NCBI GenBank assembly: GCA_014305285.1
Contig: JACRSG010000001.1
Coordinates: 248,001-312,000, forward strand
Length of the DNA: 64,000 nucleotides
Source: Campylobacter jejuni
GTDB taxonomy: Bacteria > Campylobacterota > Campylobacteria > Campylobacterales > Campylobacteraceae
Direction: 5' to 3'
The translations under genes and the position numbers were made by a program. Below the pieces are notes generated by a model. That model worked only from the letters and a program-made list of their open reading frames with translations, was not told the DNA's origin and ran no database searches. Below are positions 1-8,500 of the stretch, piece by piece; the stretch's first letter is position 1, and each line of letters starts with the position of its first letter.

Positions 1-1
1 T

Positions 2-685
2 GCAATGAGCGGTCAGGATGGGGTTAAGACTGCAGCTAGTTTTAATGAAGCTTTGAATATCAGTGGGGTAATTTTATCAAAATTTGATGCAGATACTAAA
101 GGTGGAGTAGCTTTAGGCATAGCAAAGCAAACAGGCATTCCTTTGAGATTTATTGGAGTGGGTGAAAAAGTAGCAGATTTAGAAGTTTTTATACCAGATC
201 GTATTGTAAGTCGCATTATGGGCGAGGGTGATTTGGCGACTTTAGCTGAAAAAACTGCTGCGGTGATTGATGAAAAAGAGGCTAAGAAACTCAATCAAAA
301 AATCAAAAAAGGTGAGTTTAATTTTAATGATTTTCTTAGTCAAATGGAAAGTATCAAGAAATTAGGAAGTATCAAATCTTTAATCGGTATGATACCAGGA
401 CTTGGCGGAATAGCAAATGCTGTAAAAGATATAGATTTGGATAATTCGAAGGAAATCATACACATTAAGGCAATGATTTCTTCAATGACTCCAAAAGAAA
501 GAGAAAATCCTGACTTGTTAAATAATGCTAGAAAACGTCGTATAGCAGAAGGGGCAGGTCTTTCTCAAGTAGAAGTCAATCGTTTTTTAAAACAATTTAG
601 TAATGCGGCAAAACTTGCAAAAAGATTTTCAGGTAAAAAAGGAATGGAAAGTTTAACACAGATGATGAATCAAGCTAGAAGATAA
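2..685 (+). CDS. ffh: Signal recognition particle GTPase Ffh, 3' part
   Basis: The gene is already open at base 2, so only about the last 227 codons of a protein usually near 445 residues are present. The first ~75 visible residues are the end of the GTPase domain (SGQDGVKTA, then DADTKGG, the guanine-binding/closing-loop region). They are followed by the M domain that binds signal peptides and SRP RNA, with IPGLGG about 130 residues in, the RRIAEGAG RNA-binding segment and a Met/Gln-rich tail. Ffh recognises nascent membrane-protein signals and docks with FtsY. A long AT hairpin follows the stop, and the ribosomal/tRNA-modification genes start 71 bases later on the same strand. Confidence 0.96.
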   Translation, partial: AMSGQDGVKTAASFNEALNISGVILSKFDADTKGGVALGIAKQTGIPLRFIGVGEKVADLEVFIPDRIVSRIMGEGDLATLAEKTAAVIDEKEAKKLNQKIKKGEFNFNDFLSQMESIKKLGSIKSLIGMIPGLGGIANAVKDIDLDNSKEIIHIKAMISSMTPKERENPDLLNNARKRRIAEGAGLSQVEVNRFLKQFSNAAKLAKRFSGKKGMESLTQMMNQARR

Positions 686-689
686 TTTT

Positions 690-740
690 AAATTTTATTT
701 ATAAATACTTTTTATAGTATCTATAAATAAAATTTTTTAA
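690..740 (+). terminator. AT-rich stem-loop after ffh
   Basis: Bases 690-708 and 717-736 are inverted repeats (about 18 pairs with one mismatch) around an 8-base T-rich loop, followed by a T-run. The shape is that of an intrinsic terminator, but there is almost no G+C in the stem, so it may only attenuate readthrough from ffh into rpsP. Confidence 0.5.
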
Positions 741-756
741 TTTTTAAGGAGTATAA

Positions 757-984
757 ATGACAGTTATTAGACTTACAAGAATGGGTAGAACTAAAAGACC
801 ATTTTATCGTATTGTAGTTACAGATAGTAGAAAACGTCGTGATGGTGGTTGGATAGAAAGTGTTGGGTATTATAATCCTATGGTAGAACCTGAAATAATT
901 AAAATTGATGCAGAGCGTCTGGCTTATTGGAAAAGCGTTGGTGCAAAACTTAGCGATAAAGTTGCTTCTATCACTAGCAAATAA
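757..984 (+). CDS. rpsP: 30S ribosomal protein S16
   Basis: Small-subunit ribosomal protein S16, 75 residues, close to the short form typical of epsilonproteobacteria. It begins [20 protein letters not shown], the S16 signature in which basic residues contact 16S rRNA, and contains the [15 protein letters not shown] segment. An AAGGAG ribosome-binding site sits seven bases before the ATG. It is the first gene of the rpsP-khpA-rimM-trmD-rplS unit; the next ATG lies two bases after its stop. The rpsP-rimM-trmD-rplS order is widely conserved in bacteria and couples ribosome assembly with tRNA modification. Confidence 0.98.
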   Translation: MTVIRLTRMGRTKRPFYRIVVTDSRKRRDGGWIESVGYYNPMVEPEIIKIDAERLAYWKSVGAKLSDKVASITSK

Positions 985-986
985 TC

Positions 987-1229
987 ATGGTAGAAAATTT
1001 TCTTAGAGAATACGCAAAATTAATTGCAGATTATCCTGAACAGATTGACACTCAAAAAATTGAATTAAGTGAAAATTGTTTTGAAATTGTTCTTTTTGCA
1101 CATAAGGTTGATACAGGTAAGCTGATAGGCAAAAATGGAAAAATGATCAATGCTATAAAAACCGTAATCTCTGCTTATAAGAGCAAGGATGCAAGTTCTT
1201 ATAGAGTAACGGTAAAAGCACTTGAGTGA
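987..1229 (+). CDS. khpA: KH-domain RNA-binding protein (KhpA family)
   Basis: Small KH-domain protein of 80 residues. The core KH signature is visible as [16 protein letters not shown] (residues about 46-61), where the GKNG loop contacts single-stranded RNA. Family members (KhpA, formerly YlqC) bind RNA broadly and sit between rpsP and rimM in many genomes, exactly as here. The ATG lies two bases after the rpsP stop and its 3' end overlaps the rimM start by eight bases, which implies translational coupling. Its RNA targets cannot be read from the sequence. Confidence 0.9.
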   Translation: MVENFLREYAKLIADYPEQIDTQKIELSENCFEIVLFAHKVDTGKLIGKNGKMINAIKTVISAYKSKDASSYRVTVKALE

Positions 1230-1761
1230 AAAAGATTTTGTTCAAGTTGCAAAACTTGGTAAAACTGTGGGTCTTAAGGGTTGTGTAAAATTGCATAACC
1301 TGAGTGACTTTTCTTCTCAATTTAAAAAAGGTGCCACTTTTTTTATAAAAAACACCAAAGAAATTTTAAAGATTAAGCATTATAATGTAAGTAATTCTAC
1401 TGTTTTATTTGAAAATTATGAAGATATAGAAAAAGCTAAAGAATTAACTAATCTTATTCTTTTTCAGAGTATCGAGAAAAGCAGGAAAACTTGTAAATTA
1501 AAAAAAGATGAGTTTTTTTATTTTGATATTTTAGAGTGTGAAGTTTTTGAAGAAGATAAAATATTGGGCAAAGTGATTGATATCTTAGAAACTGGAGCTT
1601 CTTATTTATTTGAAATTCAAAGTGATGAAAAATGGGTAGAAAAAAAATATCCTAAAACATTTTTTATTCCATATTTGGATAAATTTGTTAAAAACATAGA
1701 TATAGAAAAACGACAGATTTTTTGCACACAAGATGTTTTTTTAATTTTAGAAAATTCATGA
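1222..1761 (+). CDS. rimM: Ribosome maturation factor RimM
   Basis: 16S rRNA-processing factor that helps assemble the 30S head near S19. 179 residues. The N-terminal RimM domain begins [20 protein letters not shown], equivalent to the G(R/K)-hG-hG pattern of the family. The C-terminal PRC-barrel-like domain contains [13 protein letters not shown] and ends with FIPYLDKFV, the usual IP-(W/F)-hhp motif. The only sensible start is a TTG at 1222 inside the end of khpA, giving an eight-base overlap. The stop overlaps the trmD ATG (ATGA). The protein is more divergent than its neighbours, as is usual for RimM. Confidence 0.93.
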   Translation: MSEKDFVQVAKLGKTVGLKGCVKLHNLSDFSSQFKKGATFFIKNTKEILKIKHYNVSNSTVLFENYEDIEKAKELTNLILFQSIEKSRKTCKLKKDEFFYFDILECEVFEEDKILGKVIDILETGASYLFEIQSDEKWVEKKYPKTFFIPYLDKFVKNIDIEKRQIFCTQDVFLILENS

Positions 1762-2477
1762 AATTTAGTTTCGTTTCTTTGTTTCCCAATCTTATGGAAT
1801 TTTACTTTCAAGATTCTATACTTGCAAGATCAAAAGAAAAAAAACTTTTCAAACTTAATTTTTATAATCCAAGAGATTTTTCTAAAAATTCCTATCATAA
1901 AGTCGATGATTATAAAATAGGTGGTGGAGCTGGACTTTTGATGCAAGCTGAACCTATATACGAAGTATTAAGAAGTATTCAAGAAAAAGAAGAAAATCCC
2001 CATTTTATTTTTTTAAATCCAAGTGGTAAAACCTTTAATCAAAAAGATGCTAAGCGTTTGAGCAAGAAAAAACATATAGTTTTTGTATGTGGGCGCTATG
2101 AAGGTATCGATGAAAGAGTGCTTGAAATTTTTGCAAATGAAGTTTTTAGCATAGGGGATTTTATTTTAACAGGAGGAGAATTGCCTGCACTTGTAATGTG
2201 CGACGCAATTTTAAGAAATGTTAATGGGGTTTTAGGAAATATGGAAAGCTTAGAAGAAGAAAGCTTTGAAAATAATTTACTCGAAGCTCCTGCTTTTTCA
2301 AAACCTTTTATTTTTGAGAAAAAAAATAAAAAATTTTATACTCCTTCAGAGTTTTTAAAGGGTAATCACGCTAGAATTGCAAGTTTAAAAATTACTTTGG
2401 CGTCTTGCAAAACGAAATTTTTTCGTCCAGATTTATTTTTAGAGCATGAACGCAAAAAAATAAGGGATTTTTTATGA
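1758..2477 (+). CDS. trmD: tRNA (guanine-37-N1)-methyltransferase
   Basis: TrmD uses S-adenosylmethionine to make m1G37 next to the anticodon, preventing +1 frameshifts. 239 residues from the ATG at 1758, whose product begins [16 protein letters not shown], the standard TrmD N terminus. An ATG 36 bases upstream in frame adds a non-homologous extension and lies deep in rimM, so I reject it. The SPOUT trefoil knot is visible as [13 protein letters not shown] (about 109-121) and [17 protein letters not shown] (131-147), the SAM pocket. Start and stop overlap rimM and rplS by four bases each. Confidence 0.97.
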   Translation: MKFSFVSLFPNLMEFYFQDSILARSKEKKLFKLNFYNPRDFSKNSYHKVDDYKIGGGAGLLMQAEPIYEVLRSIQEKEENPHFIFLNPSGKTFNQKDAKRLSKKKHIVFVCGRYEGIDERVLEIFANEVFSIGDFILTGGELPALVMCDAILRNVNGVLGNMESLEEESFENNLLEAPAFSKPFIFEKKNKKFYTPSEFLKGNHARIASLKITLASCKTKFFRPDLFLEHERKKIRDFL

Positions 2478-2830
2478 AAAATAAATACATAGAACAATTT
2501 GAAGCAAAACAAATTGAAGGTAAAAATGTTCCAGATTTTCGTGCTGGTGATACTTTAAATCTTGCAATTCGCATCAAAGAAGGAGATAAAACAAGAATCC
2601 AAAATTTTGAAGGTATTTGTATTGCTAGAAGAGGTAATGGCATAAGTGAAACTTTTATTGTACGTAAAATGGGTGCTAATAATGTTGGCGTTGAGAGAAT
2701 TTTCCCTATTTATAGCGAAAGTTTAGAAAGTATCACTGTTTTACGTCGTGGTCGTGTACGCCGTGCAAGATTATTCTACTTAAGAGATAGACGTGGTAAA
2801 GCAGCACGTATTAAAGAGCTTAAAAAATAA
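2474..2830 (+). CDS. rplS: 50S ribosomal protein L19
   Basis: Large-subunit protein L19, 118 residues, located at the 30S-50S interface. Diagnostic segments are [34 protein letters not shown] and the C-terminal [20 protein letters not shown], very rich in Arg for rRNA binding. The ATG overlaps the trmD stop (ATGA), so it is translated from the same transcript. An AT-only inverted repeat follows the stop. Confidence 0.98.
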   Translation: MKNKYIEQFEAKQIEGKNVPDFRAGDTLNLAIRIKEGDKTRIQNFEGICIARRGNGISETFIVRKMGANNVGVERIFPIYSESLESITVLRRGRVRRARLFYLRDRRGKAARIKELKK

Positions 2831-2831
2831 T

Positions 2832-2874
2832 TTATAATTATTTTATTATAAGTTTAATAATTAAATAATTATAA
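2832..2874 (+). terminator. AT-only inverted repeat downstream of rplS
   Basis: Twelve-base perfect arms (2832-2843 and 2863-2874) separated by 19 bases, just after the last gene of the rpsP-rplS unit. The stem has no G or C, so termination strength is uncertain. Position and the promoter at 2924 favour an operon end here. Confidence 0.4.
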
Positions 2875-2923
2875 TTAGTTTATAGTTTTTATTATTTGAT
2901 TTTAATTATTAATAATATTCTTG

Positions 2924-2929
2924 TATAAT
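2924..2929 (+). promoter_or_regulatory. Predicted sigma-70 -10 box for the transthyretin-like gene
   Basis: TATAAT preceded by T-rich sequence, in the AT-rich gap after rplS. A start of transcription near 2936 would leave a very short leader with AAGGAG at 2939-2944 before the ATG at 2949. Confidence 0.6.
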
Positions 2930-2948
2930 ATTATACTAAGGAGAGAAA

Positions 2949-3362
2949 ATGTTTTCTATTAAAAAAGCTTTATTAATACTAGCAAGCGTGCCAATGTTTT
3001 TGAGTGCTACTGAATATCAATTAAGCACCCATGTTTTGGATATTACTTCTGGACAACCTGCTCCTAAAGTAAAAGTTGAACTTTATAAGTTGGAAGCAAA
3101 TCAACAGTGGAAAAAAGTGAGTGAAGAATTTACCGAAAAAAATGGTAGAATAGGAGATTTATTACCATATGAAAAAGCTGAAAATAGAGCTTTTGGAATT
3201 TATAAGCTTAAATTTTTCACAAAAGACTATTACGCATCACACAAAATAAATACTTTTTATCCTTTTGTAGAGGTAAGTTTTGAGCTTTCCAAAGACCAAA
3301 AACATTATCATGTTCCAATAACCCTTTCTCCTTTTGGTTATTCAACTTATAGAGGAAGCTGA
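2949..3362 (+). CDS. Periplasmic transthyretin-like / 5-hydroxyisourate hydrolase-type protein
   Basis: 137 residues with a signal peptide (hydrophobic 6-19, likely cleavage after LSA), so exported to the periplasm. The mature part is a complete transthyretin-related domain. It has LSTHVLDITSGQPA near the N terminus, NGRIGDLL in the middle and YHVPITLSPFGYSTYRGS at the very end, including the terminal YRGS tetrapeptide that marks HIU hydrolases. The His, Arg, His and Ser expected at the active site are therefore all present. HIU hydrolases act in urate breakdown, but no urate pathway gene is nearby and Campylobacter is not known to have one, so the substrate is open. It has its own promoter and a strong AAGGAG site. 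Confidence 0.85.
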   Translation: MFSIKKALLILASVPMFLSATEYQLSTHVLDITSGQPAPKVKVELYKLEANQQWKKVSEEFTEKNGRIGDLLPYEKAENRAFGIYKLKFFTKDYYASHKINTFYPFVEVSFELSKDQKHYHVPITLSPFGYSTYRGS

Positions 3363-3386
3363 TAAATAAAACAAAAGAAAAAAACT

Positions 3387-4727
3387 ATGTGGACTAAGAA
3401 TTCTTGGAAGAACTATCCTATAAAACAGCAACCTATCTATCCAAATCAAGAGGAAATGAATAAAGTTTTAGCAAGACTTGAGAAACTTCCTCCTTTGGTT
3501 TTTGCTGGTGAAGTAAGAAATCTTCAAAAATCTTTAGCAAGGGTTTGTAAAAAAGAAGCTTTTTTACTTCAAGGTGGAGATTGTGCCGAAAGTTTTGAAA
3601 ATTTTGGTGCTGTAAATATCCGTGATATGTTTAAAATTTTACTTCAAATGGCTATAGTGCTTACATTTGCTGGTGGATGTCCTGTTATAAAAATTGGTCG
3701 TATTGCAGGACAGTTTGCTAAGCCAAGAAGTAGTGATTTTGAAGAGTTAAATGGTATCAGTCTTCCTAGTTATCGTGGTGATATTATTAATGGTTTTGAA
3801 TTTAATGAACAAGCACGTATTCCTGATCCAAATAGAATGCTTGAAGCTTATTATCAAAGTGCAACAACGCTGAATTTATTGCGTGGATTTGCTAAGGGTG
3901 GTTTAGCAGATTTACATGAGGTGCATCGTTGGAATTTGGGTTTTTTAAAAAAGAGTGAACTTCATAAGCAATATACTGATATCAGTGAAAAAATTTCACA
4001 AGCTTTAGCTTTTATGGAGGCTTGCGGGATTAATACAAATAATACTCGAAGTCTAAGAGAAGTTACTGTTTATACTTCACATGAAGCTTTACTTTTGCCT
4101 TATGAAGAAGCTTTAACTCGCGTAGATAGTTTAAGCGGGGAAATTTATGATTGTTCAGCTCATATGCTTTGGATAGGTGAAAGAACAAGGGCTCTTGATG
4201 AAGCTCATGTGCATTTTTTAAGTGGCGTAAAAAATCCTTTAGGGGTTAAAATAGGATTTAATGCAAGTGCTGATGATATTATAGCTTTAGCAAATGCTTT
4301 AAATCCAAATAATGAAGAAGGAAGATTAAATATTATTATCCGTATGGGTGCAGATAAAATTATCAATAATTTGCCAAAAATTTTCTCTAAACTTAAAAGT
4401 GAAGGTTTAAATTTAGTATATAGTATAGATCCTATGCATGGAAATACGGTAAAAGCAGGTAATTTTAAAACACGTGAGTTTGATAAAATTATGCAAGAAG
4501 TAAGATCTTTCTTTGAGATTGCAATGAGCGAAGGAGTTTATCCAGGTGGAGTACATCTTGAAATGACAGGACAAGATGTAACAGAATGTACAGGTGGTGC
4601 AAGCAATGTTACTGCTCAAAGCTTAGAAGATCGTTATGAGACTCAATGCGATCCAAGACTTAATGCAGATCAAGCATTAGAACTCGCTTTTTTAATTGCA
4701 GATTTGGTAAAAAAGGCTAGAAAATGA
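3387..4727 (+). CDS. Class II 3-deoxy-7-phosphoheptulonate (DAHP) synthase
   Basis: First enzyme of the shikimate pathway: phosphoenolpyruvate plus erythrose 4-phosphate gives DAHP. 446 residues, the length of the class II (plant/mycobacterial type) family, unrelated in sequence to E. coli AroFGH. Characteristic segments are FLLQGGDCAESF (about 67-78, with the metal-ligand Cys), RIAGQFAKPRSSD, GDIINGFEFNE, LWIGERTR, DPMHGNT and PGGVHLEMTGQDVTECTGG (about 392-410), which supply the metal and substrate ligands. It starts 24 bases after the preceding gene with only a weak purine-rich site. The following gene overlaps its stop by four bases. Confidence 0.97.
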   Translation: MWTKNSWKNYPIKQQPIYPNQEEMNKVLARLEKLPPLVFAGEVRNLQKSLARVCKKEAFLLQGGDCAESFENFGAVNIRDMFKILLQMAIVLTFAGGCPVIKIGRIAGQFAKPRSSDFEELNGISLPSYRGDIINGFEFNEQARIPDPNRMLEAYYQSATTLNLLRGFAKGGLADLHEVHRWNLGFLKKSELHKQYTDISEKISQALAFMEACGINTNNTRSLREVTVYTSHEALLLPYEEALTRVDSLSGEIYDCSAHMLWIGERTRALDEAHVHFLSGVKNPLGVKIGFNASADDIIALANALNPNNEEGRLNIIIRMGADKIINNLPKIFSKLKSEGLNLVYSIDPMHGNTVKAGNFKTREFDKIMQEVRSFFEIAMSEGVYPGGVHLEMTGQDVTECTGGASNVTAQSLEDRYETQCDPRLNADQALELAFLIADLVKKARK

Positions 4728-5053
4728 AACTTTATGGTATTAAAAATTGTAATTCTGTAAAAAAGGCTATGGATGCTTTAACACAAAAAGGCATTGTTTT
4801 TGATTTTATGGATATTAAAAAGATTAATCAAGATATTTTATATACATGGTTAAAACAAAAATCTTTTGAAGATCTTATCAATACTGCTGGATTAACTTCT
4901 AAAAAACTTGATTTAAACAAAGAAAAAGTTAAAAGTTTAAATGAAAGAGAACTTGAAAAAATTGTATTAGAAAATCCAAGTTGTATTAAGCGTCCTATTA
5001 TCGAGTATGAGCAAAACATATACATTGGCAAGGAATATGAGAAAATATTATAA
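4724..5053 (+). CDS. ArsC/Spx/YffB-family thioredoxin-fold protein
   Basis: 109 residues of the ArsC-like reductase fold. The N terminus reads KLYGIKNCNSVKKAMDAL, with one Cys in the position of the catalytic or redox Cys, and the C terminus has the family IKRPII segment (about 88-93) followed by the substrate-side strand. The second Cys of a Spx CXXC motif is absent (CNSV), so it is closer to the YffB/ArsC-related group than to Spx. It overlaps the DAHP synthase gene by four bases. Its role in Campylobacter is unknown; arsenate reduction is not supported because no ars genes are present. Confidence 0.85.
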   Translation: MKLYGIKNCNSVKKAMDALTQKGIVFDFMDIKKINQDILYTWLKQKSFEDLINTAGLTSKKLDLNKEKVKSLNERELEKIVLENPSCIKRPIIEYEQNIYIGKEYEKIL

Positions 5054-5065
5054 TACAGTGTTTGA

Positions 5066-5309
5066 TTACACTCTATTTTTTATTAATTGATTAATTTTAT
5101 TTTGATAGGGAAATCTTTCATTTTCGCAATTAATAAGTTGTGTTTTAGAGAAGATAACTTTTCTGTCTATTTTAACGATAAAATCGCCTCTACCACCAAT
5201 TTCAAATTCTACTGCAACATCTTTGAAATCGCTTTGTAGTTCTTTTACAACCCTTGCAGCTTGTGGGCGATAATTTCAAACGATTGCAATAAGCAATTTT
5301 TACTTCCAT
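5066..5309 (-). pseudogene. Selenoprotein W-like (Rdx family) gene with in-frame UGA, frameshifted by one base
   Basis: No uninterrupted ORF exists, but the minus strand encodes an 80-residue Rdx/SelW protein if one T of a three-T run (5278-5280) is removed. The reading is then MEVKIAYCNR-Sec-NYRPQAARVV, giving the CxxU redox motif, followed by VEFEIGGRGDFIVKID, RKVIFSK and NERFPYQNKINQLI, the typical Rdx C-terminal half, and a TAA at 5068-5066. AAGGA lies seven bases before the ATG at 5309, and a TATAAT box lies upstream at 5366-5361. Short complementary segments occur 12-45 bases after the UGA, where a bacterial SECIS hairpin belongs. As written, the extra T breaks the frame exactly at the Sec codon, so the gene is inactive or contains a sequencing error. 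Bacterial SelW-like selenoproteins have been reported in Campylobacter, from memory. Confidence 0.78.
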
Positions 5310-5338
5310 CACTTTGTCCTTTAATAAAGTTTATTTTA

Positions 5339-5356
5339 TTAAGATTAAAATCTTAA
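5339..5356. repeat. Perfect 8-bp-arm inverted repeat upstream of the SelW-like gene
   Basis: TTAAGATT and AATCTTAA separated by two bases, between the minus-strand -10 box and the SelW-like start. It could be an operator or a leader hairpin; nothing in the sequence decides between these. Confidence 0.45.
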
Positions 5357-5360
5357 TTTT

Positions 5361-5366
5361 ATTATA
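5361..5366 (-). promoter_or_regulatory. Predicted -10 box for the SelW-like gene
   Basis: TATAAT read on the minus strand, 52 bases upstream of the SelW-like ATG and divergent from dnaE. It supports a once-functional transcript through the frameshifted gene. Confidence 0.5.
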
Positions 5367-5501
5367 GTTTGTTTTGGCTGAATTTTTGCCTTTTTGTAAA
5401 ATTTAAGTTAAAATTTAGAATTAATTTCTTTCAAATTCAGTGAGAAAAATTTATAATTTTTATCAAAATTAAAACAAGCTTTAAAAAACCAAAGGAAGAA
5501 A

Positions 5502-8500
5502 ATGGGTCAATTTACACACTTGCATTTACATACAGAATATTCTTTGCTTGATGGAGCCAATAAGCTTAAAGAATTAGCTTTGACTTTAAAAGAGCAGGGT
5601 GCTACAAGTGTGGCTATGACAGATCATGGAAATATGTTTGGGGCAATTGATTTTTATCAAACAATGAAAGCACAAGGTTTAAAACCTATCATTGGTATGG
5701 AAGCATATTTGCACAATCACGATGAATTAGATGATAAAAGTTCTCGTCAGCGTTTCCACCTTTGTTTGTATGCAAAAAATGAGATAGGATATGAGAATTT
5801 AATGTATTTAAGTTCTCAAAGTTATATTAAAGGTTTATATTATTATCCACGTATCAATAAAAAGCTTTTGGAAAATTATAGCGAAGGTCTTATTTGCTCT
5901 TCTGCTTGCTTACAAGGTGAAGTAAATTGGCACTTAAATACTTATAGTGAAAGAAATGTGCGTTTTGGTGCAAAAGGCTATGAAGCGGCAAAAGAAGCAG
6001 CATTATGGTATAAAAAAGTTTTTAAAGATGATTTTTATTTTGAAATCATGCGTCATGGTATAGGCGATCAAAGAATGATAGATGATGATATTATCAGACT
6101 TTCTAAAGAGTTAAATATAAAAATCATTGCCACAAATGACACGCATTATACTTTTAAAGAAAGAGCAGCTGCTCATGAGGTTTTTATGTGTATAGCCATG
6201 GGAAAAAAACTTAATGATCCTGATAGAATACGTCATAGTGTACATGAATTTTATGTTAAAAGTCCTGAGCAAATGAGTGAGCTTTTTGCAGATATTCCAG
6301 AAGCCATAGAAAATACACAAGAAATCACGCAAAAATGTAATTTAGAGCTTAATCTTGGCAATCCCACTCCACCGAATTTTAAATTTACAAGAGAATATGC
6401 CAAAGATCATAATATCACCTTACCTGAAGAAACAAAAGAATTTAGCTTTGACAATGATGATATAGTTTTTGAAGAGCTTTGTAAAAAAGGGCTTGAAGAG
6501 AGATTAAAATTTATTGATGGAAGCAAACATGAAGAATACAAACAAAGACTTGAAGTAGAAATTAATATCATTAAAAATATGAAATTTTCAGGTTATATGC
6601 TTATTGTTCATGATTTTATTAAAGTGGCTAAAGATAAAGGTATTCCAGTAGGTCCTGGAAGGGGATCGGCTGCAGGAAGTTTGGTTTCTTATTGTTTAAG
6701 GATTACGGACTTAGATCCTATTCCTTATAGTCTACTTTTTGAGCGTTTTTTAAATCCTAAGCGTGTGAGTATGCCTGATATTGATGTGGATTTTTGTCAA
6801 GACAGACGTGCTGAAGTGATTGATTATGTGATTGATAAATATGGATCGGATAAAGTCGCACAGGTTATTACCTTTGGTAAGCTTTTGGCTAAAGGGGTGA
6901 TTCGTGATGTAGCCAGAGTTTGTGATATGAGTATTCAAGATGCTGATGAGTTTGCTAAGCTTGTGCCTGAAGAGCTTAAAATCACTCTTGATGCTGCTTA
7001 TGAAAAAGAACCTAAAATCAAAGAATTTATTGATCGTCATCCCAAAGGTTCTGAGGTTTGGGAGTATGCAAGGGCTTTAGAAGGACTAAACCGCAATGCG
7101 GGTATGCATGCAGCAGGTGTTGTAATTTCCAATGAAAGTTTATGGAAGAAAACTCCACTTTTTAGACAAAGCAAAAATGATGAAAGACATTTAGTGACGC
7201 AGTATTCTAAAGATCATTTAGAAGATGTGGATTTGATAAAGTTTGACTTCTTGGGTCTTAAAACTTTAACAGTAATCAATAATGCGATCAAGCTTGTTAA
7301 AAAGCGTTATAATAAAGACATTATTTGGGAGACTATAGATGTAAATGATAGCAAGGTTTATAAAACCATACAAAGTGGAAATACTTTGGGGATTTTTCAA
7401 ATCGAATCAGGCGGTATGCAAAGCTTAAATGCACGTTTAAAACCAGAGCGTTTCGAAGATATTATCGCGGTTCTTGCACTTTATCGTCCAGGTCCTATGG
7501 AATCAGGAATGCTTGATGATTTTATTGATAGAAAACACGGTTTAAAAAGCATAGAATATCCTTTTGATAGTTTAGAAAAAGTTTTAGAGTCTACTTATGG
7601 GGTTATTGTTTATCAAGAGCAAGTTATGCAAATCGTTCAAATTATAGGTGGCTTTTCTTTAGGGGGTGCTGATGTGGTACGTCGTGCTATGGGTAAAAAA
7701 GATCCTGAAAAGATGAAAAAACTTAAGACTGATTTTGCAGATGGAGCAGAAAAACAAGGATATGATAGAGCAAAAGCTGAGGATTTATGGGAGCTTATCG
7801 TAAAATTTGCAGGATATGGTTTTAATAAATCTCACTCTGCGGCTTATGCGTTGATTACTTTCCAAACAGCTTATTTAAAAACTTATTATCCTAGTGAATT
7901 TATGGCAGCACTTTTAACAAGCGAAGAAAACAATGTAGATAAAATTGCTGTTTATATTGATGAGATGAAAAAAATGAATATTAAACTTTTACCCCCATCA
8001 ATCAACAAAGCCATGCGTGAATTTAGTGCCTTAGAGCAAGATGGTAAGGATGCTATTATATATGGACTTGGAGCTATAAAAAGTGTGGGTATTCCTGCGG
8101 TTGAAAATTTACTCGAAGCAAGACAAGATGGAGAATTTAAGGATATTAATGATTTCTTGGGCAAGATAGATCCTGCTAAGATAAATCGTAGGACATTAGA
8201 AAGTCTTATTAAGGCAGGGGCTTTTGATGAGTTTGGTTTTACTAGAAAAGCTTTGTTTGATAATATGGAAAATTTTAGTGAAGCATCGCGTAAAATGGCT
8301 GAAGTAAGAAAAAAAGCTGCAAGTTCTCTTTTTGGTGAAGAGGAATTAACTTCAGGTGTTCAGGTAAATTTTACCCCTAAAAATGAAGAATTTGAAGTGA
8401 TGGAAAAATTAGGATACGAAAAAGAAATTTTAGGAATTTATGTTTCAGGCCATCCTTTGGATCGATTTTATGAGCAAATTAATGCCATAGATTATGTTAA

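Noticed and set aside
1722-1757. Longer trmD start
   Set aside because: The extra 12 residues are not part of the family, and the inner ATG forms the ATGA overlap with rimM seen at the other junctions.
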